Source: Lachnobacterium bovis (lineage in GTDB: Bacteria; Bacillota; Clostridia; Lachnospirales; Lachnospiraceae). From it: a stretch of DNA of 64,000 nucleotides. Of this stretch, positions 26,266-34,647 are shown in pieces. A model generated the notes under the pieces. It had not been told where the DNA came from, made no database searches, and saw only the letters and a list, made by a program, of their open reading frames with translations. Each line of letters opens with the position of its first letter. Positions within the stretch are counted from its first letter, which is position 1. The DNA lies in NCBI RefSeq assembly GCF_900111325.1, contig NZ_FOGW01000006.1:1-64000 (forward strand), in the 5' to 3' direction. Made by a program: the position numbers and the translations under genes.

Positions 26266-27750
26266 ATGGGCAAAGCAACAGGTTTTTTAGAATATGAAAG
26301 AGAATGCGCTAGAGAAATCGAGCCAAAAGAAAGAATAAAGAATTTTAATGAATTTCATGTTTTTCTATCACAAGAAGAACAAAGAAAACAGGGAGCAAGA
26401 TGTATGTCATGTGGTGTACCTTTTTGTCAATCAGGAATGACAATTGGTGGAATGACATCTGGATGTCCTTTAAATAATCTTGTACCTGAATTTAACGATT
26501 TGGTATATACAGGAAATTGGCGTCAAGCATATAATCGTCTTAAGAAAACAAATAATTTTCCTGAATTTACTTCAAGAGTATGTCCAGCACTTTGTGAAAA
26601 AGCATGTACATGTGGACACTGGGGTGAGCCTGTAACAGTTAGAGATAATGAACATGGAATTATCGAAACTGCATACAAAGAAGGTTATGCAAGCGCTAAA
26701 GTACCAAAAGTAAGAAGTGGTAAAAAAATTGCCGTAATTGGTTCTGGTCCTGCAGGTTTAGCTGCAGCAGACCAACTTAACCAAAGAGGACATAGTGTTA
26801 CTGTTTTTGAAAGAGATGATAGATTAGGCGGCCTTTTAATGTATGGAATTCCTAATATGAAATTAGAGAAGGATGTAATTTATCGTAAAATCAAAGTAAT
26901 GGAAGAAGAAGGCGTTGAATTCAAAACTGGAGTTAATGTTGGTGTTGATGTAAACGTAAAAGATTTATTCAAAGAATTTGATAGAGTAATAATGTGCTGT
27001 GGAGCTAAAAAAGCAAGAGATATTGCAGCTCCAGGTAGAGAAGCAAAAGGAATTTATTTTGCAGTTGATTATTTATCAAGAAATACTAAGAGTTTATTGG
27101 ATTCTAATTTTGCAGATGGTAATTATATCAGCGCAAAAGATAAAAATGTAGTTGTAATAGGTGGCGGAGATACAGGAAATGATTGTGTTGGTACATCTAT
27201 TAGACAAGGTGCTAAATCAGTTGTTCAAATCGAAATGATGCCTGCACCACCAAAAGAAAGAGCAGCAGATAATCCATGGCCAGAATGGCCAAAGGTTCTT
27301 AAAACTGATTATGGCCAGGAAGAAGCAATTGCAGTATTTGGTAATGATCCACGTATTTATGAAACAACTGTAAAAGAGTTCCATAAAGATAAAAAAGGAA
27401 ATCTTACAGCTATAACAACTGTAAAAGTAAGACGTGAAAAAGATGAAAAAACTGGAAGATTTAAAATGGTAAATGTAGAAGGATCAGAAAAGAAAATCCC
27501 AGCAGATATCGTTTTAATCGCAGCAGGATTTGTCGGAACAGAAGATTATGTTGTTAAGAATTTTAAAGTTTCTACAACAGAACGTGGAAACGTGGCTACG
27601 AAGCAAGGATCTTACGAAACTAAAATTCAAAACCTTTATGTTGCAGGTGATAACAGAAGAGGTCAATCTTTAGTAGTTTGGGCTATTAGAGAAGGAAGAG
27701 AAGTAGCAAAAGAAGTAGATAAGAGCCTTATGGGTTATTCATATCTATAA
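26266..27750 (+). CDS. gltD: Glutamate synthase small subunit
   Basis: A 494-residue FAD/NADPH iron-sulfur protein that feeds electrons to GltB. Cysteine clusters CMSCGVPFCQSG, SGCPLNN and CPALCEKACTCG near the N-terminus hold [4Fe-4S] centres. FAD motif VIGSGPAGLAAADQL and NADPH motif VIGGGDTGNDCVG are present, and the end shows the family's GDNRRGQSLVVWAI. AAGGAGGTAA precedes the start. It is the second gene of the gltBD operon. Confidence 0.97.
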   Translation: MGKATGFLEYERECAREIEPKERIKNFNEFHVFLSQEEQRKQGARCMSCGVPFCQSGMTIGGMTSGCPLNNLVPEFNDLVYTGNWRQAYNRLKKTNNFPEFTSRVCPALCEKACTCGHWGEPVTVRDNEHGIIETAYKEGYASAKVPKVRSGKKIAVIGSGPAGLAAADQLNQRGHSVTVFERDDRLGGLLMYGIPNMKLEKDVIYRKIKVMEEEGVEFKTGVNVGVDVNVKDLFKEFDRVIMCCGAKKARDIAAPGREAKGIYFAVDYLSRNTKSLLDSNFADGNYISAKDKNVVVIGGGDTGNDCVGTSIRQGAKSVVQIEMMPAPPKERAADNPWPEWPKVLKTDYGQEEAIAVFGNDPRIYETTVKEFHKDKKGNLTAITTVKVRREKDEKTGRFKMVNVEGSEKKIPADIVLIAAGFVGTEDYVVKNFKVSTTERGNVATKQGSYETKIQNLYVAGDNRRGQSLVVWAIREGREVAKEVDKSLMGYSYL

Positions 27751-27778
27751 AATTTTATTAAACGTAATAATATAATTT

Positions 27779-27832
27779 ACTCAACTTTCCCACCTGTAAA
27801 CCAGTCGGTAATTTATGCTGGGAAAGTTGAGT
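27779..27832 (+). terminator. Long stem-loop after gltD; copy A of a palindromic repeat
   Basis: A perfect 14-bp stem, 27779-27792 with 27819-27832, and a 26-nt loop, followed by TTATAAAA. It is placed as the gltBD terminator. Its right half is found inverted at 30437-30464 beyond trpGE. Confidence 0.75.
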
Positions 27833-27845
27833 TTATAAAAAACTA

Positions 27846-27874
27846 TTGACAATTGAATGATTAAGAAGTAGAAT
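27846..27874 (+). promoter_or_regulatory. Promoter of the trpGE T-box transcript
   Basis: TTGACA (27846-27851), exactly 17 bp, TAGAAT (27869-27874). Confidence 0.85.
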
Positions 27875-27880
27875 GCAAAA

Positions 27881-28185
27881 AAAGAAGAGAAATAAACTAG
27901 TGACCGAGAGTAGTACATGTATCAAGTTTGATTTACAGAGAGCTACAGATAGTGAGATTGTAGTAATGAAAGGAACATGGAATGGACTTGGGAAGGTGGG
28001 AGCAAAGAGCAGTGGCTCGAGTAATGCCCAACGGGATTTCCGCTCGTTATCAAGGGAAGATGTATGTTAGTACATTATGTGAGTGGGTGCATTTTGCATC
28101 AATTTAGGTGGTACCGCAGGAGTATAGACTCTTGTCCTAAGACAATGAATTGAGATACATTGTCTTAGGACAAGAGTTTTTTTTT
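27881..28185 (+). ncRNA. Tryptophan T-box leader
   Basis: The hallmark AGGTGGTACCGC is at 28106-28117. Stem I elements are visible: the AGTA motif (27909-27912), CAGAGAG (27936-27942) and a specifier-loop region GGAACATGGAATGGACTTGG (27972-27991). Both possible specifier triplets there (27978-27980 and 27983-27985) are TGG, tryptophan. The terminator is a perfect 20-bp stem (28128-28147 with 28158-28177) followed by eight Ts. Uncharged tRNA-Trp should stabilise the antiterminator formed with the T-box sequence and allow trpGE expression. The 28186-28309 stretch between terminator and gene has only short purine-rich sequence. Confidence 0.93.
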
Positions 28186-28309
28186 GGGGAGGTGAAAAGA
28201 GGAATGAAAAGAAGATAGTAAAGAGGTTGTTGAAAAAATTGTTTATGAAATGAAAGAAAGTTAAGATGGTTAATAGAGTTGTTGATGCAGTTAAGAAAGG
28301 GAAGAGATA

Positions 28310-30418
28310 ATGAAAAAAATATTGTTGATCGATAATTATGATTCTTTTACATTCAATGTTTATCAATATTTGCGCGAATTACAGTATGATGTTATTTGTG
28401 TAAGAAATGATAAAATCACACTTGAAGAAATCGAACAAATGGATTTAGGAGCGATTTTTATTTCGCCAGGTCCTGGTAATCCACAAAGTGCAGGCATTTG
28501 TTTAGAGGTTGTGAAGAAATTCGCAGGGGAAATTCCAATGTTTGGAATCTGTCTTGGACATCAAATTATAGGAGAAGCATTTGGTGGTAAAGTTATTCAT
28601 GCAAATCAGTTGTTTCATGGAAAAACATCAAAAATAATATCTAAAGGATTAGGAGTTTTTAGTGATTTTCCTAGTGAGTTTATTGCAACTAGGTACCATT
28701 CTTTGATAGTTGAAAAAGACAGTTTGCCAGATTGTTTTGAAGTTACATGTGAAACTGAAGATGGAGAAATTATGGGTATTGTACATAAAGAATATGAGAT
28801 AGAGGGCGTACAATTTCACCCAGAATCCATAATGACCCAAAGCGGTCTGAAAATGTTAGAAAATTTTTTGAATAGAATTAATCTCAAGAAAGAAACAGTG
28901 GGAACACATAATCAGAATACTATTTGCTATGAGGCATTAAAAGAGATTCATGAACTTGGAATTAAACAGTATGCAAAAAAAGAAAGTCTGAAAACAGATT
29001 TTATTAATGTATTTAAAGCATTGAGAAAAAGGTTTGGAACAGAAAGTTGTTGTTTATTTGATTCAGTAAAAGGACCTGAAATTGATTGTGGCAATAGCTA
29101 TATAGGATTGTTCCCAGAGCTTGAAATTATTGTTGATAATCATAAAATGAAAATACTGAGCGATTCAAAATATTTAAAAGAAAAATTTGAAATTAATTTT
29201 CGTGAGATCTTTGATAATGAACGGCAAGAATACAATTTGGGAGAAAGATGCTTTTCGGATATATTTCCTATAATTTCGGCAATGTTTAAAGAAGAAAAAG
29301 TTCATGACTTTGAGTCAAATTTTACAAACGGATTAATGGGAGTTTTTTCATATGAATATTTACACTATATTGAAAAGATTGCTGACAAGAACAAGCGAGT
29401 GCTAAATTTCCCGGATATTCATTTGAAATATTATTCACACATAATAGAATATAATCCAAAGAATAATGAAATATTGATTATAAATAATATTTTACCAACA
29501 CAAAAGTATAAGGACATAGATATTATACAAATTGTAAATGATTATTTGAAAGAATCAAATAACGAAAACGCAGTTGAAACAGGTAAAATTGAATTTCTTC
29601 ATTCTAATATTGAAGAAAGAGAATATTATCAAAAGGTGAAGAAGGCAAAGGAATATATAAAAGATGGTGATATATTTCAAATACAATTAGGTAGAAGACT
29701 TCACATAAAGCAAAAAATTAATCCGTTTAGTATATATGAAAAGCTTAGAGCAGTTAATCCTTCACCATATATGTTTTATTGGGAAGATAAAGCATATCAG
29801 TTAATTAGTAATAGTCCAGAGTTACAGTTAAGGGTTGAAAATGGAAATGTTATTATCAGACCAATTGCTGGGACATCCAAAGGAAAAGGAAAGAGTAAGG
29901 TGGAGGCTGAGTTTTTAAGAAAAGACTTGGAGAACAATCCGAAAGAGCAGGCAGAGCATATAATGCTAGTAGATTTAGCAAGAAACGATATTGGACGTGT
30001 TGCGGATGCAGGAAGTGTAAAGGTAACTACACTGATGAAGAGTGAAGAATTTTCTCATGTTTTTCATCTGATTAGCAGTGTGGAGGGAAAAGTAAGCAAA
30101 AATATCAATACAATGAAACTTTTTGAATCTACATTTCCAGCAGGAACTTTAACCGGTGCGCCTAAAGTACGTGCTATGGAAATTATAAATGAACTTGAAA
30201 ATGAAGAAAGAGGACCATATGGTGGTGCTACGGGATTTTTTGAGTTTAATGGAAATATAGTTAGTTCTATTACAATAAGAACTATCTTAAGAAAAGAAGA
30301 TGATTTGTATTTACATGCATCAGCTGGAATTGTAGCTGACTCGAAAGATTATCTTGAGTGGCAAGAAATTCAGCATAAGACAGAAGCAATAAAACAAGTA
30401 TTAATAGAGGAGACATAA
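28310..30418 (+). CDS. Anthranilate synthase, fused amidotransferase-chorismate domains (TrpG-TrpE order)
   Basis: A 702-residue fusion. Residues 1-190 are a class I glutamine amidotransferase with Cys81 (GICLGHQ), His170 and Glu172 (QFHPES). Residues about 225-702 are a chorismate-binding component I. That part has CLFDSVKG in place of the LLES feedback motif, FQIQLGRRL, and Pro518-Ile-Ala-Gly-Thr522; Ala at 520 is the anthranilate synthase form, where PabB has Lys. Together with a Trp T-box this favours anthranilate synthase over aminodeoxychorismate synthase. The domain order is opposite to the common TrpE-TrpG fusions. Other trp genes do not follow. Its TAATG overlaps the stop of a 14-codon frame (28266-28310), possibly fortuitous. 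Confidence 0.85.
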   Translation: MKKILLIDNYDSFTFNVYQYLRELQYDVICVRNDKITLEEIEQMDLGAIFISPGPGNPQSAGICLEVVKKFAGEIPMFGICLGHQIIGEAFGGKVIHANQLFHGKTSKIISKGLGVFSDFPSEFIATRYHSLIVEKDSLPDCFEVTCETEDGEIMGIVHKEYEIEGVQFHPESIMTQSGLKMLENFLNRINLKKETVGTHNQNTICYEALKEIHELGIKQYAKKESLKTDFINVFKALRKRFGTESCCLFDSVKGPEIDCGNSYIGLFPELEIIVDNHKMKILSDSKYLKEKFEINFREIFDNERQEYNLGERCFSDIFPIISAMFKEEKVHDFESNFTNGLMGVFSYEYLHYIEKIADKNKRVLNFPDIHLKYYSHIIEYNPKNNEILIINNILPTQKYKDIDIIQIVNDYLKESNNENAVETGKIEFLHSNIEEREYYQKVKKAKEYIKDGDIFQIQLGRRLHIKQKINPFSIYEKLRAVNPSPYMFYWEDKAYQLISNSPELQLRVENGNVIIRPIAGTSKGKGKSKVEAEFLRKDLENNPKEQAEHIMLVDLARNDIGRVADAGSVKVTTLMKSEEFSHVFHLISSVEGKVSKNINTMKLFESTFPAGTLTGAPKVRAMEIINELENEERGPYGGATGFFEFNGNIVSSITIRTILRKEDDLYLHASAGIVADSKDYLEWQEIQHKTEAIKQVLIEET

Positions 30419-30436
30419 GATGTATTTAATTAATGA

Positions 30437-30464
30437 CTCAACTTTCACAGCATAAATTACCGAA
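30437..30464 (-). repeat. Inverted copy B of the 27805-27832 repeat
   Basis: This stretch matches the reverse complement of 27805-27832 at 27 of 28 positions (A for C at one place). It begins ACTCAACTTTC and runs through CAGCATAAATTACCGA. A second hairpin follows, CTTGGATA (30470-30477) with TATCCAAG (30495-30502). Confidence 0.8.
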
Positions 30465-30550
30465 CATCGCTTGGATAAATCCAGCCTGGGATTCTATCCA
30501 AGTGGTTACTTGATTTTTAATTATTTCTGTGATTTGTACAGAAAAACTCA

Positions 30551-30591
30551 GAAAGCATATCATAGTTTATGTGTGCTTCTTTGGTTTTTTT
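30551..30591 (+). terminator. Probable terminator of trpGE
   Basis: AGCATA (30554-30559) pairs with TGTGCT (30572-30577, one G-U), followed after a few bases by a seven-T run. The stem is short. Confidence 0.5.
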
Positions 30592-30608
30592 GTTTTTATT
30601 TAATTTTC

Positions 30609-30637
30609 TTTACATTTTTCAAAAGTTAGTCTATACT
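30609..30637 (+). promoter_or_regulatory. Promoter of the ABC exporter pair
   Basis: TTTACA (30609-30614), 17 bp, TATACT (30632-30637). Confidence 0.75.
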
Positions 30638-30671
30638 AATTATAACAAAAGTAATTAAACTAGGAGGAGTA

Positions 30672-31373
30672 ATGATGTTATTAGAAATAAAAAGTTTATG
30701 TAAATCGTATGGAAAAGATGAGAATAAATTACAAGTATTAAAGGATATTACATTTTCAATACAAAAAGGTGAAATATGCGTGCTTTTAGGACCATCAGGA
30801 TCTGGGAAATCTACGTTATTGAATATTATTGGCGGAATAGATGTGGCAGATAGTGGTTACGTATCAATCGATGGAGATAAGACTAAAAATATGTCTGAAA
30901 AAGAACTAACCATGTATAGAAGAAAACATTTAGGATATGTTTTTCAGATGTATAATTTAATTCCAAATTTAACTTTAAAGGAAAATATTGAGGTTGGAGA
31001 ATATCTTTCAGATAATCCCCTTGATATTAATGAACTAATAAATGTTTTGGAATTATCAAATCATGAAAATAAAATACCAAATCAATTATCGGGTGGCCAA
31101 CAACAAAGAACAGCGATAGGGCGAGCTATTATAAAAAATCCTGATATTTTATTATGCGATGAGCCAACAGGCGCTTTAGATTATAAAACTTCGAAAGCAA
31201 TTCTTAAATTATTAGAAGATGTTAATAAAAAATACAAAACAACGATTATTATGGTTACGCATAATGATGCTATAAAAAATATGGCAGATAGAATAATTAA
31301 GTTAAAAGATGGAGAAATTAGAAAAAATTATTTGAATAATGAGAAAATATCAGCAGAAGAATTAGAATGGTAG
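30672..31373 (+). CDS. ABC transporter ATPase, MacB/LolD type
   Basis: A 233-residue ATPase. Walker A GPSGSGKST at 40-48, LSGGQQQRTAIGRAI signature, LLCDEPTGALD Walker B. The sequence class is that of FtsX-type permease partners (LolD/MacB/bacitracin exporters). AGGAGGAG precedes two adjacent ATGs (30672 and 30675); either may be used. It is followed by the large permease, and no two-component system is adjacent. Confidence 0.9.
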   Translation: MMLLEIKSLCKSYGKDENKLQVLKDITFSIQKGEICVLLGPSGSGKSTLLNIIGGIDVADSGYVSIDGDKTKNMSEKELTMYRRKHLGYVFQMYNLIPNLTLKENIEVGEYLSDNPLDINELINVLELSNHENKIPNQLSGGQQQRTAIGRAIIKNPDILLCDEPTGALDYKTSKAILKLLEDVNKKYKTTIIMVTHNDAIKNMADRIIKLKDGEIRKNYLNNEKISAEELEW

Positions 31374-31387
31374 GTAGGAGAGCGAAA

Positions 31388-33661
31388 ATGAAAAATCCAT
31401 TAAGAAAAAGAATATTAAGGAATATGAAAAGTGAAATTGGAAAATATCTAGCTATTTTTCTTTTTATGGTAATTTTTATAGGATTTATTTCAGGATTTAT
31501 AGTAGCTGATGTAAGTTTAAAAGAAAGTAATAAGAAGGGGTTTGAAAAATATAATATTGAAAATGGAAATTTTACATTTGCAGATAAATTAGATAAATCC
31601 ACATTGAAAGAAATTGAAAAGGAAAACAAAATAAAAGCGTATGAGCTTTTTTATAAGGATCTCAAAATAGAAGAAAAAAAAGAAAGAGAACTTCGTATTT
31701 ATAAAAAAAGACATCAAATAAATCGAGAGTGCCTAATGCAAGGAAAATTTCCTAAGAAAAGAAATGAAATAGCAATAGATAGAATGTTTGCAAAATTAAA
31801 TAATTATGAGGTAGGAGATAAAATTAAACTAAAAGGTAAAAAATACAAAATTAGTGCGTTAGTTGCCTTTTCTGATTATTCTACGCTTTTTAAAAGCAAT
31901 TCAGATATGATGTTTGATGCTAATAAATTTGGTGTTGCGATAACAACGGCAAATGCGTATAACGAGATTAAGGAACGAGAAATTAACAAATATGCATTTA
32001 AATATAATAAAAAAATTGATAATAAAGTAAAAGACAATCAGTCAGAAGAAAAAAAGATATCAGATAAAATGGTGAAAAGACTCTTTTATAAGGGAAAATT
32101 AGAGGATTTTACACCAAGATATTTAAATAATGCGATAAAGTTTGCTGGAGATGATTTTGAAAGTGATGGTGTAATGATAGATACACTGTTTTATATCTTG
32201 ATAGCAATAATAGCGTTTATATTTGCTGTTACAGCAGATAACACGGTTGTAAAGGAAGCAAATGTGATTGGAACACTCAGAGCCTCAGGTTATAAAAAGA
32301 GCGAGATTATAAGACATTATATATGCTCGCCTATGGTAATTACTTTGATTTCGGCTATTGTAGGTAATATATTAGGTTACACATATTTGTTTAAAGTATG
32401 TGCTGATTTATATTATAATAGCTATAGTTTGCCAACATTTACGCCTATTTTTAGCATGGATGCATTTATTAAAACAACAATTTTACCACTGATTCTAATG
32501 TATGTAGTTAATTATGTGATTTTGCGCCGAAGACTAACATTGTTACCTATTGATTTCATTAGAAGAAATTTGACCAAAAATAAAAAGAAAAAAAGTATTA
32601 GATTGCATAATTTTAGTTTTATGACAAAATTTAAAATTAGAGTTTTTTTACAGAATTTTCCAAATTATGTGTTGCTTTTTATAGGAATATTTTTGGCAAA
32701 TGTATTATTATTTTTTGGATTAGCTTTAGTACCTCTATTAGATAATTTTGAAAAAATAACTATTGATAATATGGTTTGTGAATACCAAGTGTATTTAACA
32801 TCGCCACAGAAGACTATGACAAAGGGCGCAGAAAAATTTTATCAAAAAACATTAAGTAATTTGCCAAATTCAGAATTTAGACAAGAAGATATTTCGATAA
32901 TGGGAGTTCCTAAAAAATCAAAATATTTTAAAATTAAACCCCAAAAAGGTGAAGTGATAATTAGTTCATCAATTGCAGAAAAATACAACTTGTCAAAAAA
33001 TGATGTTATTACTTTAAAAGAAAAATATAATAAGAAAAAATATAAATTTAAGGTATCAAGAGTATTTGAATATCCAGCAAATGAAACGATTGTTTTAAAT
33101 GAAGCAACTTTTTGCAAGAAATTCAATGTTAAAAAGGAGAATTTTACGGGATATTTAACAAATAAAAAAATAAGAGACATAGACGAAAAAAATATATTAA
33201 CAATTATTACGAAGTCCGATTTAACCAAAATGACTAGACAATTAAAAACTTCAATGGGAGGAATGTATAAGGCAGTTAATGTATTTGCTATAGTTACTTT
33301 TATGTTAATTATTTTCTTGTTAACTAAGTTGACGATTGAAAAAAATTCAAATTCAATTTCAATGCTTAAAATTTTAGGTTATACTCCAAAAGAAGAAAGA
33401 AAATTATATTTAATGACAACAAGAATTGTTGTATTTTTCTCAGTTTTATTGAGTTTGCCAATTACATATTATTCTTTTTCTATAATTTATAAAAGTATGA
33501 TGAAAAAAATGTTCTCAGGATGGATGCCATTAGAGATACCACTAGAGGTTTACTTAGAAGTTATATTGTTAGGAATGCTATCTTATTTTGTTGTAGAACA
33601 ATTTATTTACAAAAAAATAAAGAAAATTCCAATGGACTTAGCATTAAAAAATATAGAATAA
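31388..33661 (+). CDS. FtsX-like ABC transporter permease
   Basis: A 757-residue membrane protein with two FtsX modules. An N-terminal transmembrane helix (KYLAIFLFMVIFIGFISGFIVA) is followed by an extracellular domain, three helices (about 265-380), a second single helix near 430 (VLLFIGIFLANVLLFFGLAL), another extracellular domain and three closing helices. Such permeases act in peptide or lipid export and envelope stress. The ATG at 31388 is preceded by TAGGAGAG; an earlier in-frame ATG at 31367 overlaps the ATPase end. It forms an exporter with 30672-31373. The substrate is unknown. Confidence 0.88.
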   Translation: MKNPLRKRILRNMKSEIGKYLAIFLFMVIFIGFISGFIVADVSLKESNKKGFEKYNIENGNFTFADKLDKSTLKEIEKENKIKAYELFYKDLKIEEKKERELRIYKKRHQINRECLMQGKFPKKRNEIAIDRMFAKLNNYEVGDKIKLKGKKYKISALVAFSDYSTLFKSNSDMMFDANKFGVAITTANAYNEIKEREINKYAFKYNKKIDNKVKDNQSEEKKISDKMVKRLFYKGKLEDFTPRYLNNAIKFAGDDFESDGVMIDTLFYILIAIIAFIFAVTADNTVVKEANVIGTLRASGYKKSEIIRHYICSPMVITLISAIVGNILGYTYLFKVCADLYYNSYSLPTFTPIFSMDAFIKTTILPLILMYVVNYVILRRRLTLLPIDFIRRNLTKNKKKKSIRLHNFSFMTKFKIRVFLQNFPNYVLLFIGIFLANVLLFFGLALVPLLDNFEKITIDNMVCEYQVYLTSPQKTMTKGAEKFYQKTLSNLPNSEFRQEDISIMGVPKKSKYFKIKPQKGEVIISSSIAEKYNLSKNDVITLKEKYNKKKYKFKVSRVFEYPANETIVLNEATFCKKFNVKKENFTGYLTNKKIRDIDEKNILTIITKSDLTKMTRQLKTSMGGMYKAVNVFAIVTFMLIIFLLTKLTIEKNSNSISMLKILGYTPKEERKLYLMTTRIVVFFSVLLSLPITYYSFSIIYKSMMKKMFSGWMPLEIPLEVYLEVILLGMLSYFVVEQFIYKKIKKIPMDLALKNIE

Positions 33662-33725
33662 ATAATTTAAAATCTTTTGTTTTAGTGCTTTGTGTGATAT
33701 ACTAAATAGACATGTAAAAGATAAA

Positions 33726-33750
33726 GGCGCATAAGTTAAATTTATGCGTC
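33726..33750 (+). other. Leader hairpin before the MYG1 gene
   Basis: GGCGCATAA (33726-33734) pairs with TTATGCGTC (33742-33750, one G-U), 7-nt loop. There is no T run. It lies between an extended -10-like TGTGATATACT (about 33693) and the ribosome binding site GGAAGGGG (33760-33767). Confidence 0.5.
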
Positions 33751-33776
33751 TGATTATTATGGAAGGGGTAGACGTT

Positions 33777-34637
33777 ATGTCTATTGGTATAAATATGAAA
33801 GAAAATAGTTATATATTAAATGTAAAAAATGCATACACACATGCCGGAAGTTTTCATTCGGACGATGTTTTTGCAACAGCATTTTTACAAATATTAAATC
33901 CAAATATTACAGTACATAGAATATTTAAGTGTACATCAGAGCTTGATGGAATCATTTATGATATTGGTTGGGGAGAATTTGATCACCATCAAAAAGACAA
34001 AAGATATAGAGAAAATGAAGTGCCTTATGCAGCGTTTGGTTTACTTTGGGAGAAATTCGGAACATTAATTATGGATGAAGAAAGTGCTCAAAAATTTGAT
34101 GAGTATTTTATACAACCTTTAGACCTTTCGGATAATACAGGCTGTGATAATGATTTTGCAATGGCTATTTCTGATTTTAATCCAAAATGGGACGAAGATA
34201 AAAGTACAGATGAGGCATTTTTTGAAGCAGTTTCTTTTGCTAAGGGAATCTTAGAAAGAAGATTTGAAAAAACAAAATCAAATTTAAAAGCTCGTGAAAT
34301 AGTTAGAGAAGAATTAAGTAAACTTCCAGAGGATATTGAGATTTTCGAGTTACAAAATGATGTTCCATGGAAATCTGCAGTTAAAGATACTAACATAAAG
34401 TATGTTATTTATAAATCAAATCGTGGTGGATATAATATTCAGTGCGTTCCTTCAGACGAAGATAAAGATGAACTAAAGAAAGCGTTACCTGAAGAATGGA
34501 GAGGCAAAACACAGGAAGAACTAGAAGAGTTGACAAATGTTAAGGGATTTAGATTTTGCCATAATTCTGGATTTTTATGTGCAGCAGAAACAATAGAGGG
34601 TGCTAGAGCTATAGCTAAAATGGCACTTGAGTTTTAA
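33777..34637 (+). CDS. MYG1-family DHH-like exonuclease/metal-dependent protein
   Basis: A 286-residue member of the UPF0160/MYG1 group. The N-terminal signature TH-x-GSFHSDDVFATA (His22, His27, Asp29, Asp30) and the DHH motif Asp69-His70-His71 (GEFDHHQ) are present, as is the C-terminal GFRFCHNSGFLCAAET. Eukaryotic MYG1 is an RNA exonuclease; bacterial members are little studied. Start: ATG at 33777 behind GGAAGGGG. In-frame ATGs at 33744 and 33759 lie in the hairpin or the ribosome binding site. It is followed after 10 bases by a secreted beta-helix protein. Confidence 0.85.
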   Translation: MSIGINMKENSYILNVKNAYTHAGSFHSDDVFATAFLQILNPNITVHRIFKCTSELDGIIYDIGWGEFDHHQKDKRYRENEVPYAAFGLLWEKFGTLIMDEESAQKFDEYFIQPLDLSDNTGCDNDFAMAISDFNPKWDEDKSTDEAFFEAVSFAKGILERRFEKTKSNLKAREIVREELSKLPEDIEIFELQNDVPWKSAVKDTNIKYVIYKSNRGGYNIQCVPSDEDKDELKKALPEEWRGKTQEELEELTNVKGFRFCHNSGFLCAAETIEGARAIAKMALEF

Positions 34638-34647
34638 TGGAGGAAAA

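Noticed and set aside
27873..28070. 65-codon open frame before trpGE
   Set aside because: It lies wholly in the T-box leader; the RNA element explains the sequence and there is no ribosome binding site.
28186..28309. Short peptides between the T-box terminator and trpGE (for example a 14-codon frame overlapping the start)
   Set aside because: Weak or no ribosome binding sites and low-complexity purine-rich sequence; coupling is possible but not supported.
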